Assembly (NCBI GenBank): GCA_043228905.1
Contig: JBHGNT010000014.1
Location: 2,232,001-2,296,000, forward strand
Reading direction: 5' to 3'
Origin: Azolla caroliniana
Taxonomy: Eukaryota > Polypodiophyta
Length of the DNA stretch: 64,000 nt
Position 1 is the first letter of the stretch; each line of letters starts with the position of its first letter. The notes beneath the pieces are model-generated. The model was not told the origin of the DNA and did no database searches. It was given only the letters and a program-made list of their open reading frames with translations. This document shows, piece by piece, positions 22,001 to 31,935 of the stretch. The translations under genes and the position numbers were made by a program.

Positions 22001-23077
22001 TGGTGGCTAATTAGCTATCCTAACTAATTAGCTATCATGGTAGTAGCTATTGAGAGTAGCCAGTTACCTATGTAGTAGCTATCATAGTAGCTAATTAGCT
22101 ATCATGGTAGCTAATTAGCTTTCCTAGTAGCTAATTAGCTGGTAATAACGAAATAGCTAACTAGCTACCATGATAGCTAACTAGCTAGCAGTACAGCTAA
22201 TTATCTGGTAGTACCTAAATTAGCTATTGAGGTAAATGTAACTGATAAGCTAATTAGCTTTTCTGCTAACTGAGCTAATTAACTTTCCGAGTAGAGTCAA
22301 AACAAATGTTGAGATAAATGTAAATACCTGAGGTACATCAAGAAGATGAATGGGATGCTCCTCGTATTGATTTCTTCCAACACGTTTCCTGCATAAATCC
22401 TTTTTATTGGGTGAAACCCTACTCTCATTAGTCCAAAACATTGTGATTACATCCTTGATTTCAAATGTTATGGGTGTCATTGGCTTACATCTTGTAGTTA
22501 GCTTTAGTAGACTAGTTCCTTCACCCGAGGAAATTATACGGTTCATTGTATTGTACACTGTTTTTCTACTAACACCAATTACCTTAGATAGCTCACTGAT
22601 GTTTATATCGTCAACATCACTATTAAGTAACATCATTAGACTAGACCTTTTTAAGACAAGATCATCTTCTGACCTGCTCATGGATACGAAACTATTACGA
22701 AGATTATTTACTAAAATAGATGATATGTTTGCATTAAGACCATCACAATCAACTAAGTCCTTTATCGATGGATCATTACATATTCCATAAAGTACTACCT
22801 TCTTTTCTTCATTGCTGATGTGCTTGGTTTGAACATTGAAATAGTCTACAACCTTTCTCTCTATGATGGTAGTCGCATTACTTACATTCTCAGCTAAACT
22901 ATCCTTACCTTTACTGAGTGTGGCTTTCGTATCCTTCAACAATTGACGATGTTTCCTTTTTTTTTCTGCCCAATAGTTTCGTATGGCTTGTTGTGTCCTG
23001 ATAACATCATCCCTATCCTTATGATCATTGAGGGGTAATTCTAAACACCCTTCTTCCCCTTCCATTTGGCTAGACAT
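19072..23077 (-). CDS. Sola-like transposase, two exons (about 863 aa)
   Basis: Exon 1 is 23077-22328 and exon 2 is 20913-19072 on the minus strand, total 2592 nt in frame. The donor reads CAG|GTATTTA and the acceptor ACGCAG|GTCGAT. Exon 1 carries a helix-turn-helix (NISELSKVIGVSRKTVYN, about residues 168-185) for DNA binding. Exon 2 opens with Cys-rich zinc-binding patches (YTCCCIYH, CTCGCQICRS), then a DDE-like core: VVDFAENYTFKQQNEIQS, ISDDKKHDT, WSDGAASQFKAR, and GHGKGEHDGAGAVIKR. A second Cys cluster (CFCFHC) lies near the C-terminus. The DFAENY, SDGAASQF and HGKGEHDGAGA blocks are the candidate acidic catalytic positions. No internal stop was seen, so it may be active. The superfamily call is from remembered motifs and is not proven. 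Confidence 0.75.
20940..22270. repeat. palindrome array 2 (TAGCTAATTAGCTA), about 1.3 kb, in the transposase intron
   Basis: Units are about 20 bases with linkers TCATGG, TTCTAG, GTCGTAG and TCCTAG, different from the dominant linkers of array 1 but with the same palindrome. Blocks such as TCATGG-GTCGTAG recur every 60-120 bases. It lies inside the intron 20914-22327. Confidence 0.93.
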
Positions 23078-23390
23078 GTTAAAACCCTAAATTTCCAGAA
23101 AAAAAAAACAAGTATTAAAGATGGCTATGGGCAACAACAATACACAAAAATATTCCACACAATACACAAGATTAGACACAACAATACACAAGATAATCAA
23201 TAGACAGAAAAGTTATTGCAATCCAAGACCGAACAGTAGAGGATTTCACTCTGTTGGATCCAACAGTTGAGGAGGCGATCCAAGACCGACCAATGGCAAC
23301 AACTGAGTGTAGAATGTTGTCGTTGGATGAGTGAACTCCGTCAAATCGAAATGTGGAAGCAATCCGGGACTGGACAGTAGTGGCAACTGA
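23078..23390 (-). promoter_or_regulatory. transposase upstream region
   Basis: This stretch precedes the transposase ATG and probably holds its leader and promoter. It contains degenerate early copies of the 83-bp repeat (GATCCAAGACCGA-CAGT blocks at about 23220-23360). No TATA box was identified with confidence. Confidence 0.4.
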
Positions 23391-24235
23391 GTATAGAATG
23401 ATGGCAATGGAGGAGAGAACCCCGTCAGATTGAACAGTTACCGATGATGCTTGAAACGCACATAGAAGGCACTTGAGAATAGAGTGGCATAGAGAAGAGA
23501 ACCCCGTCAGATTGAACAGTTACCAATGATGCTTGAAACGCACAGTAGCGGCCCCTGAGTGAGAGTGGAAAAGAGAAGAGAACCCCCTCAGATTGAACAG
23601 TTACCAATGATGCTTGAAACGCACAGTAGCGGCCCCTGAGTGAGAGTGGAAAAGAGAAGAGAACCCCGTCAGATTGAACAGTTACCAATGATGCTTGAAA
23701 CGCACAGTAGCGGCCCCTGAGTGAGAGTGGAAAAGAGAAGAGAACCCCGTCAGATTGAATAGCTCTTTGATTATGCTTGGAACGCACAGTAGCAACCCCT
23801 GAGTGTAGAGTGGCAAAGAGAAGAGAACCCCGTCAGATTGAACAGCTCTTTGATGATGCTTGGAACGCACAGCAGCGGCCCCTGAGTGTAGAGTGGCACA
23901 GAGAAGAGAACCCCCTCAGATTGAACAGCTCTTTGATGATGCTTGGAACGCACAGTAATGGCCCCTGAGTGTAGAGTGGCACAGAGAAGAGAACCCCCTC
24001 AGATTGAACAGCTCTTTGATGATGCTTGGAACGCACAGTAGCAGCCCCTCAGTGTAGAGTGGCACAGAGAAGAGAACCCCGTCAGATTGAACAGCTCTTT
24101 GATGATGCTTGGAATGCACAGTAGTGGCCCCTGAGTGTAGAGTGTCACAGAGAAGAGAACCCCGTCAGATTGAGCAGCTCTTTGATGATGCTTGGAACGC
24201 ACAGTAGCAGCCCCTCAGTGTAGAGTGGCGGCAGG
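23390..24235. repeat. 83-bp tandem repeat array (about 10 copies) upstream of the transposase
   Basis: Unit starts are 83 bases apart (for example 23833, 23916, 23999). Each unit has AGAACCCCGTCAGATTGAAC, GATGATGCTTGGAACGCACA and GGCCCCTGAGTGTAGAGTGG. Overlapping 60-67-codon ORFs here are by-products of the period. Its place between the transposase start and the right end suggests a regulatory or transposase-binding role. Confidence 0.9.
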
Positions 24236-24557
24236 TGGACTCGATAGGGTTTAGCAACAGTGGTAGCAACTAACCCACAGTACTCAACTAGAGATGGCCT
24301 ACGTGATGTGGCAAAGGATCATGCATAATGGACCTAGGAATTCGATATATAATTTATGGTACACATTTATGGTGCACACATCAATTTATGTTGCACATTT
24401 ATGGCACTCATTTACATATGTAATTAAAACACTCTAGTATTTTCAATGGTAGTTTTTTGCATACTTAATTTATTAATGATGGCTTTTTACTAAAATGACT
24501 ATTTATCAATGGTAGCTTTTTGCATAGCTAATTAGCTATGTCAAGGACATAGCTAAT
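24236..24557. other. right subterminal region of the DNA transposon
   Basis: AT-rich with short direct repeats (TTTATGG-GCACA at about 24355-24405) and GCTTTTT-CATAGCTAATTAGCTATG near 24509-24540. No coding sequence is visible. Confidence 0.6.
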
Positions 24558-24582
24558 TGTTTCCACTCGCATGCTTTCACCC
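24558..24582 (-). repeat. right terminal inverted repeat (25 bp)
   Basis: TGTTTCCACTCGCATGCTTT followed by CACCC is the partner of 12593-12617. AATA follows at 24583-24586. Confidence 0.93.
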
Positions 24583-24586
24583 AATA

Positions 24587-27500
24587 AGAAACGTAATTTC
24601 AAGAAAGGTGGTCACCCTAGGGACCCGGAATATGGAACCCCAAGGAGCCAACCGGCACAGAACGCACCACTCACTACGGGAACGACTCCGGCTACCAGCA
24701 ATGCTGAATCCAACAATACCCGTAAAGAGTACTGCTACTACTGCAGGCAGGAAGGCCACTACAGTAACCAGTGCCCGGTAAAGAGCTACGAGAAACGACC
24801 AGCAGTTAATATGGTGGTTCCGGAAGTGACGGATGTACAGCAAGTAACCACACGGTCGAAAGGCATGGCCAAAGAGTGGGAAACACAAGAGGCCATACGA
24901 AAACAGGCGACGGAATGGGTGAAGGAAGCCAATGAAAGGAACGTCGCAGACGCGGAACGGCAAAAGGCGAATACCATAGGGAGTGTCGGCGGTAGCCACC
25001 CAGAAAACGAGACCTGGCAAGCACTGCAAGAATGTCAGATCACGTTGCCATTAGGAAGACTCTTACAGCTCGTGCCGCGATTTACGGAAGGGCTAAAAAC
25101 GGTCATGACAGACGGTATAGCCCCACCGGCACCAGTCCTTTTCTCGAATCCGGAGGAGGGACCGACGGTGGTGGACACAAGTAGTCCGGTGATTACAGCT
25201 ATTGTCAAAGGGCACGAACTTCCCGGCACAGTAATCGATGGAGGTTCCGGGGTGAACGTAATAAGCCTCCACACGTGTAATGCCTTGGGTATACATGAAT
25301 GGGAGCCATGTCCGTTCTGGCTACGGATGGTGGATACGAGCTCTGTACGGCCGACGGGCTTAATACGGAAATTGGAAATCACCATAGGAGGCCACACATT
25401 TCACATCTCCGCTGTAGTGCTGCAGCTACAGGCGCAAGGCGCGTACCCGCTGTTGCTGGGTAGACCATGGTTGAAAACAGCACACATCAAGCAAAATTGG
25501 CGGAAAAATATGATTACCTTCCGGCGCGGAAAAGCCAAGGTCCGGGTTCCGACACAACCACGGACGAGCAACGGTAAGGAATGCACACCGCTATATGCGG
25601 AATGCGTGAACATGCTTGAAGGGTTGGCAGACGACGAAGAAGCCCAGTACTTGGAAGAACACCCGAAGATCGTACCACTCTTCGAGATTGACGTGGCTGA
25701 AGCCGTAGCGCCATACTTGCCGCAGCGGGACGAAACCGAAGCCGAACCAGACAAAGATGCGATTCGGGAATTACGGCAAGCACAGGAAGCGTTGGAACGG
25801 GAAATGGCCGTTTCCCAACGGGTAAAGGCATCCCAGCTCGACGAAGTGAACCTAGGAAGCAAGGACGAATCAAAGCCGGTACACATCGCCAAAGAAATGA
25901 AGCCGGAAGATAAAGCGGCGATGATCAAACTTCTCACGGAGTTTCGCGACGTATTCGCCTGGTCATACGAAGACATGCGAGGGCTGGACCCTCAATTATA
26001 TCAGCATCAGATCCACTTAGGCAAGGACGCGAAACCAGTGGCGCAACGATGTTACCGAATGAACCCCAACTACGCCGCCAAAGTGAAGGAGGAAATCGAC
26101 AAACTCCTAAGAGTGGGCTTCATCCGGCCGGTAAAGAAAGCGACGTGGCTGAGCCCCATCGTCGTCGTTCCCAAGAAGAACGGTAAAATCCGCGTGTGTG
26201 TAGATTACAGGAAACTAAATGCCGCCACAATTACGGATGCATTCCCTCTTCCATTCACGGACGGAGTACTGGATGCCGTCGCCGGTCATGAAGTCTATAG
26301 TTTTTTAGACGGGTTCAGCGGATACAATCAAATCCGGATGCACCCTGATGACCAGGAGAAGACAACGTTCGTCACCGAATGGGGGCTGTTTGTGGCCGAA
26401 GTAATGATGTTCGGCCTAAAAACGGCACCAGCAACTTTCCAGCGAATCATCATGGAGATCTTCGGCGAATACATTCCTGCCTTCATGCAGGTTTTCCTGG
26501 ATGATTTTGCAGTCTATAGCCGGGGAAAAGACCATTTGCAGCACCTACGGTTATGCCTTGAAAAGTGTAGGTTATACCGGCTAAGCTTAAACCCAGCAAA
26601 ATGCATCTTTGGAGTTTCAAGTGGAATATTGCTGGGACACATTGTAAGTAAGGAGGGCATTGCGGTCGACCCGGACAAAGTAAACGCGATACTAGGGGCA
26701 CCGGCGCCGAAAACGGCCAAAGCACTAAGCCGATTCTTAGGACAGATCCGGTGGCACAGCCGGATGCTCCGTCACTTGGCTGACTTGGCTACACCATTAC
26801 ACACCGCGGTACATCGGACACCGTTCCAATGGACGGATACGGAGGATAAGGCATACAATGCCCTGAAGGTACTTTTGTCGCAAGCACCCGTCGTGCAGCC
26901 TCCGGATTGGAGCAAGGAATTTCACGTGTTCGTTGACGCGTCCGACATCGCTATCGGCAGCGCCTTAATGCAACTTACGGAGCCTAAATGGTACCGGCCG
27001 GTATATTACGCCAGCCGGAAGCTGTCCCAAGCGGAGAAGAACTATTCAACGACGGAACGGGAGGCCCTGGGCATGATCTACAGTGTAACAAAGTTTCGTC
27101 ATTACCTATTGGGAAGGAAGTTCTCCTTTCATGTGGATCACTCGGCGCTCCTGTACTTAGTGTCCAAGGCGTCCCTGACCGGTAAGTTGGCCCGTTGGAC
27201 CTTGCTGTTGCAGGAGTTCGAATTCGAGATCTTCCACCGGCCCGGTATCCAGCATGCCGTAGCAGACTACCTGAGCCGGTTAGAGTCCGGAGAATCAGGC
27301 GACGGAGTAGCGGATGAATTCCCGGACGCAGAGTTATTCCGTATCACCCCGGAAACGGCAGCGGACGACACGGTGGCATCAGAAGATAGGTGGCTGACAA
27401 ACATGCACCAGTTCCTAAGCACGGGCCTGCCACCGGAGGAAATGAACCGGGACGAGAGGAAACGACTGGCGGTGCAGAGCCACAATTTCTGTCTGTTACG

Positions 27501-28812
27501 GGACACTCTCTACCACAAGGGAGCAGATGGAATATGGAGACGGGCAGTCCGTAGTGACAAGAAACAAGTAATCTTACGGGAAGCACACTGTGGGGTTGCC
27601 GGAGGACACTATGCCGGGGAAGCGACGGCAAGGAAAGTATGGCAGAGCGGCTTATGGTGGCCCACGACGTTAAAAGACGCCGTCAAGTATGCTAAGGAAT
27701 GCGACCTATGCCAACGAATGGGCCAGCCTACGGAGCAAGCACGGATGCCACACCAACCGGTACTTCCACTAGAGCCATTTCAGAAGTGGGGGTTGGATTT
27801 TGTCGGACCGTTCAAGCCACCGGCAATGAGAACGGGAAATCGTTATGTCATCGTGGCAACAGATTATTGCACTAAATGGGTGGAGGCTAAGGCCTTGAGA
27901 GACAATACCGCGTCATCCACAGCAAAATTCCTGTACGAAAACATTTGGTGCCGATATGGATGTCCGATTGAATTAATCAGCGACCAAGGAGGGCACTTCC
28001 TCGGCCAGGTAGTGGAAAGCTTAACAACGTTCTATGCCGTGGTTCATAAACGGAGCACACCGTACTACCCACAAGCGAACGGGTTAGCAGAGTCCACCAA
28101 CAAAACGTTGCAGAACATTCTCCGCAAAATTGTCAATGAAAACCGGACGGACTGGGACACAAAGCTCCATAGCGCGCTATGGGCGTACAGAACGGCATAC
28201 AAAACAAGTATCCGGACAACGCCGTTCCGGTTAGCATTCGGCTTAGAAGCGGTCATGCCGGTGGAATTTCAGGTACCAAGCTTACGGATCCAACTACGAG
28301 AACGGCTGAATGAAAAGAAGTCGGAGGAAATGCGGCTAGCAGCACTATGCGAACTGGAGGAGCAACGGATGGCCAACATCCTACACCTGGAACAGGAGCA
28401 ACGACGACGGAAAGCGTTCGTTGACCGTCACCGGAAAGGTAACGAAAAGATGTTCGAAATCGGAAAGCCGGTTCTAGTATTCCAAACGAGGATGGGCAAA
28501 ATGCCGGGTAAACTCCGGTTTAGATGGACAGGCCCGTATTGGCTGACACGGGAATACAACGGGTCCTATCAGATAGGGACACTTGCCGGTGAAGTACTAG
28601 GCAAGTGGGTAAACGGATTTAGACTAAAGCCCTATAAAGGACCGATGCCAAAGAACCCGTTTATGCAGCTCACCGGCACTATACCGGGAACCTGTCCGGG
28701 ATCGGTACGGATGGAAGAAAAAGACGACGGGGAACCCGTAGCAGAGGTGAAGGAAGACACGGCAACCCGTAAGGAAAACGGTAAGGGTCCGAAGGGACCT
28801 ACGGATGTGTAA
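24587..28812 (+). CDS. gypsy A Pol (gag tail, protease, RT, RNase H, integrase)
   Basis: The frame is uninterrupted to a stop at 28812. It opens with a third zinc knuckle (CYYCRQEGHYSNQC, about 24730-24772). The protease motif VIDGGSGVNVIS is at about 25231. RT shows RVCVDYRKLNAATITDAF, SFLDGFSGYNQI and the catalytic FLDD at about 26500. RNase H starts near 26926 (FHVFVDASDIAIGSAL). Integrase has an HHCC finger (REAHC to ECDLCQRM, about 27580-27720) and a D-D-E core (GLDFVGPF, ELISDQGGHF, QANGLAEST). It ends in WTGPYWLTREYNGSYQIG and a conserved FRLKPY. All catalytic residues appear present, so this copy could supply enzymes if the gag split by the transposon were whole. Confidence 0.93.
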
Positions 28813-29207
28813 GGTCACACACCGTCATTAAAAAAATAAAAAATAAAAATAAAAATAAAAATAAAAAATAAAAATAAAAATCATTAAAAATCGAGGTATG
28901 AACGGGTGTGAAAGCAAGGAGCGAAAAGGTACGTAGTGGGCATTTAAGAGCCGCCACGCTACTTAATACTAAATTGGTACACGACGTGTGCATGCTCGAA
29001 AAAGGCGCCAAAACGCACAAAGAAGAAGCAGAACGCATGGAGACCTTTTCATTTCGCGAGCCAAGAAGCACAGAAGCACCAAGGCGGTGGAAGCTTACCA
29101 AACGCGAACTTGCACTCAGAGAACCTCCACGTTCGGAACGCTCTCTCTCTCGCTCTCACTCTCATCACCACTCTACCTCGCCATCTTCCCTCGACCTCGA
29201 AGCAGAC
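28813..29207 (+). promoter_or_regulatory. spacer and leader between Pol and the third ORF of gypsy A
   Basis: An (ATAAAA)n run (28837-28885) is followed by a block conserved in gypsy B (49500-49811): GAGCGAAAAGGTACGTAGTG then GGCATTTAAG. GGTACGT looks like a splice donor and CATTTAAG like a weak TATA box. In gypsy A the ORF-3 frame is open back to 28908. In gypsy B the same stretch is in another frame relative to the ATG, so it is probably not coding. Confidence 0.5.
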
Positions 29208-31883
29208 ATGGAACCACAAACGCTGTCGGAAGCGGCCAGGAAATGGTTTAGGCAACACAGACTGGAGGGGTTCTTGGCCATCATGGAGGCACCACCGCAC
29301 AGAGAAGCCAACCGGGTCATCAAGGAGCTCGACACAGAAGTCATCACCGAGGAAGCGATCCGTGCGCTGACAGGCCTTCCGGAGGGAGGTATCTTTCAGA
29401 TCGATAACCCAACCCCGGAGCAACTCATCCGATATTTCGGTGAGTACTCTGTTGCCGGCAAAGGCTATCGAACGCAGGGCGGCGAAGATCCGCTATTCAG
29501 GGAAATAGCTCGAGTGCTCCATGAGTACGGCCACGTGTACCCCCGACCCCCTGTCATGCCAAAAAATCGGGCAGGGATGATCATAGCCACCTATGAAGGG
29601 ACCAAGGTGGATTGGCCGGTGTTGATTGCAGACGGTTTGTGCGTGGCAATCGACATGGTACGAGGAAAGGACGGCAAAGAGGGCCGGAAGCTGTGGCATG
29701 CCGTAGCTCAGTGGATAACATTGCTCGTGCCGCCGGTCGAGACCGTTCAGCCAAAGAAGCGGCCAAGAGTATCGGAAGGAAGCACCTCGAAGCCGGCGTC
29801 CAAACGACAGCAGCTGCTGGCGTCGAAGGCGACGAAAGGGAAGAAACGGGTGACAGAACCGGAGGAGGTGTCATCGGTCCGACCCGTTAAGATAACCATA
29901 CGGCGACCGGGACAGAAGGAATCGGAACCCTTGACGGCACAGAAACATGCCGTTACACAGGAAGAGGAAACGGAGGAGCCAGAAGAGCACCTCCAACGAC
30001 GGTCAAGAAGTAGGACCGCCGAGACAGGAGGGGAGCGGTCGTACCCGCGAGAGGCAGAAACGCTCCCAACTCAACCTGAGCAAACCACAAGGGAGGAACC
30101 GGAACCGGTGCGTAGGGAACCGGTTTTGTCGACTTCTATAGAAGAAGTCATTCCAACGGCTCCGGAGACGGCGAGAACCGGAACTCAACAGCCGGCGAGC
30201 CCAGCCAGCACACACGGCGGCCAAGGAGTAGAACCAGAACGGCATATGCAGGCACTCAGGCCAGACAATTCCACAGTGAATGAGCCGACCCGACCAGTAC
30301 AGCAGCAAGGCACCAGTAGCATGTGGCTACGGTGGGTAGGCGAGCAAATCGCCGGAGCGGTCGAGTATATAGAGGCGGAAGAGAGAGCGCACCAGGAATG
30401 GTTGCTCGTCACAACCGTAGATCTAGAGACGGCCCGGTCCAGAATCCGGAGCCTTGAACAAGACTTGGACAGGGCTTTGACAACACAAGTCCAAGCACCG
30501 GTGACTCCGGGTAATGTACAGAATAAAGCGGCAGATCAACCTGTACATAGAAATCAGACCCCGGCAATGGAAACCGTTCCGGAGAGAAATGCGGCACAAG
30601 CCCAAGAGCTTGCGGATTTAAAGGATGAGCTAGCTGCCCAAGAAGCGCTGAGGAGCCGCGAAAGAGAATTGAAGACGGCAGCGGAGGCAGAACTCAAAAA
30701 GACTGCTGAGAATCTACGTCGGGCCGAGGAGAGCTTACGGAAAGGCCACCAAGCGTACGACCGGCTCAAGGAGGAAAAGGAGAAAATGCTGCAAGAGAAG
30801 GACAGGCTCCGGAGGAACGCCGAAACAGAAGTAGAGCGCCTGAAAGAGGAACTCCGGCAGGTAAAGGACCGGGAAGACCGGAACCATCGCCAGATCAACG
30901 GCAAGCTCAAACAAAAAACAGAGGAATTTGAGAACTTGCACCGGGAGTATAAACGGTTGCAAACGGAGCACAAGGAACGGACGGATGAGCTCTGGCAAGC
31001 AGTTGATCGGACCGCAACCGCATTCGCCAAGGAACAAGCGGAAACCAAAAGACGGTTGGAAGAGGCGGAGAAGGTTCGGACAGAGCTCCTCAGGCAACAG
31101 CAGGCGGAAAAAGAAAGAGCGGCGAAGGTACTGCAGAGGCTGCAAACGACATATCAAGGGCAGCTGACGCGCTACAGAGAGCAGGCGGAGGATACGGCAA
31201 ATCTCATCAAGCAGTTGAAGGAGGAGCGACAAGTGGTGGAAAGCAGAGCGCAAATGGGAGCAAGTCGCATCCAGGATATAATGCGGGCCTGGTTGAACCA
31301 GACCAAGAGCTTGATTGACAACGGTTCCGTCAAATGGTGGACCAAGTGGGCCACGAACGCGGCGGAACTCCAATTGCTCCGGGCCGACGTAGAGAACCGG
31401 CGGAAGGAGGGAGATGATTGCTATATGCTGACTTCCGAAGACTTCACCGGCATAAGAGATGAGCTTGCCGAAGACTTTCAAGCCTTGGCAGATGACCAAC
31501 TAGGGCAGGTCCGGCAACTTGTAGCTCAGCTGGACGACGACAGGCTGGAGGCGCAGATCCAGTTTGAAAGCTACGAGAGGTCCCGGATCCGGGGAGAGAA
31601 AGAACGAGAACCGGTTACGGTCAACCTCAGTGATGAGGAACCGTTACTGGAAGGAGACCGGACCGGAAGCAGTCAAACGGAGATGCCGGAGTCAGAGAGA
31701 CAAACGGAGCAGCCGGAGTTAGCGAAACAAACGGAGCAGCAGCAGCAAGCAGAGCAGCCGGAGCAGCCTCAGTCCCAACCGCAACCACAGCAGCAGCAGC
31801 AAGCACAGCCGCAACAACCACAACCGGAAGAACAAGTGGAAATTCTTGAACAAAGTATTTTGGACAATTTGGGTGAACAATGA
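29208..31883 (+). CDS. gypsy A third ORF: coiled-coil protein of unknown function (891 aa)
   Basis: The start at 29208 (MEPQTLSEAARKW) is chosen because gypsy B has the same start at 49812 and similarity decays upstream. Residues 1-190 form a conserved domain (LTGLPEGG, FREIARVLHEYGHVYPRPPV, RAGMIIATYEG, KVDWPVLI). Residues 190-370 are charged and Pro/Glu-rich. A WLRWVGEQIAGAVEYIE block lies near 373. About 460-690 is a long heptad-type coiled coil rich in Glu, Lys and Arg. The tail is Gln-rich (about 843-880) and ends in ILEQSILDNLGEQ. It is uninterrupted and has no zinc finger, enzyme motif, signal peptide or membrane helix, so it is not env-like. It may be a particle or targeting protein. 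I do not recognise the family. Confidence 0.8.
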   Translation: MEPQTLSEAARKWFRQHRLEGFLAIMEAPPHREANRVIKELDTEVITEEAIRALTGLPEGGIFQIDNPTPEQLIRYFGEYSVAGKGYRTQGGEDPLFREIARVLHEYGHVYPRPPVMPKNRAGMIIATYEGTKVDWPVLIADGLCVAIDMVRGKDGKEGRKLWHAVAQWITLLVPPVETVQPKKRPRVSEGSTSKPASKRQQLLASKATKGKKRVTEPEEVSSVRPVKITIRRPGQKESEPLTAQKHAVTQEEETEEPEEHLQRRSRSRTAETGGERSYPREAETLPTQPEQTTREEPEPVRREPVLSTSIEEVIPTAPETARTGTQQPASPASTHGGQGVEPERHMQALRPDNSTVNEPTRPVQQQGTSSMWLRWVGEQIAGAVEYIEAEERAHQEWLLVTTVDLETARSRIRSLEQDLDRALTTQVQAPVTPGNVQNKAADQPVHRNQTPAMETVPERNAAQAQELADLKDELAAQEALRSRERELKTAAEAELKKTAENLRRAEESLRKGHQAYDRLKEEKEKMLQEKDRLRRNAETEVERLKEELRQVKDREDRNHRQINGKLKQKTEEFENLHREYKRLQTEHKERTDELWQAVDRTATAFAKEQAETKRRLEEAEKVRTELLRQQQAEKERAAKVLQRLQTTYQGQLTRYREQAEDTANLIKQLKEERQVVESRAQMGASRIQDIMRAWLNQTKSLIDNGSVKWWTKWATNAAELQLLRADVENRRKEGDDCYMLTSEDFTGIRDELAEDFQALADDQLGQVRQLVAQLDDDRLEAQIQFESYERSRIRGEKEREPVTVNLSDEEPLLEGDRTGSSQTEMPESERQTEQPELAKQTEQQQQAEQPEQPQSQPQPQQQQQAQPQQPQPEEQVEILEQSILDNLGEQ

Positions 31884-31935
31884 AGGGGCCGAGAAGGGTT
31901 CGACGTACAAGGTACTGTCCCACGGGCGTGCCATG
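31884..31935 (+). other. short 3' tail of gypsy A before the LTR
   Basis: A purine run GAAGGGGCCGAGAAGGG (31882-31898) is set back about 38 bases from the LTR, not adjacent as polypurine tracts usually are. The block GACGTACAAGGTA-TGTCCCACGGGCGTGCCATG is conserved in gypsy B (53278-53312), so it is under constraint. Confidence 0.5.

Larger units (their letters stand above)
12593..24582 (-). mobile_element. 11,990-bp Sola-like DNA transposon with accessory gene and palindrome arrays
   Basis: Termini are near-perfect 25-bp inverted repeats (GGGTAAAAGCATGCGAGTGG and its partner, one mismatch) with a 4-bp AATA duplication at 12589-12592 and 24583-24586. It carries a minus-strand transposase gene (19072-23077) and a plus-strand multi-exon gene (12844-17381, with an alternative 3' exon to 18724). 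Palindromic TAGCTAATTAGCTA repeats occur at both ends and fill one intron of each gene. The 4-bp duplication and the transposase motifs suggest the Sola superfamily; that is my inference from family knowledge. PIF/Harbinger (3 bp), CACTA (3 bp) and hAT (8 bp) are less likely by duplication length. Confidence 0.85.

Noticed and set aside
20940-22270. CRISPR-like regular array
   Set aside because: Units are palindromic and about 20 bases, the spacers are themselves repeated, and the array lies in a spliced plant intron.
23425-24202. Series of overlapping minus-strand ORFs of 60-120 codons
   Set aside because: By-products of the 83-bp tandem repeat; each is the same peptide in a new frame.
12593-24582. 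CACTA, PIF/Harbinger or Mutator element
   Set aside because: Termini are GGGT...ACCC, not CACTA. The duplication is 4 bp, not 3 or 9, and the transposase lacks the MULE and Harbinger motifs I would expect.
12593-24582. Helitron with captured genes
   Set aside because: Has TIRs and a target duplication, and no Rep/helicase ORF.
30735-31499. 254-codon ORF opposite the gypsy A third ORF
   Set aside because: A shadow of the coiled-coil coding strand. It is leucine-rich because it is the complement of Glu/Lys-rich codons.
29208-31883. Env-like protein
   Set aside because: No signal peptide, no membrane helix and no cleavage motif. The product is coiled-coil and Gln-rich.
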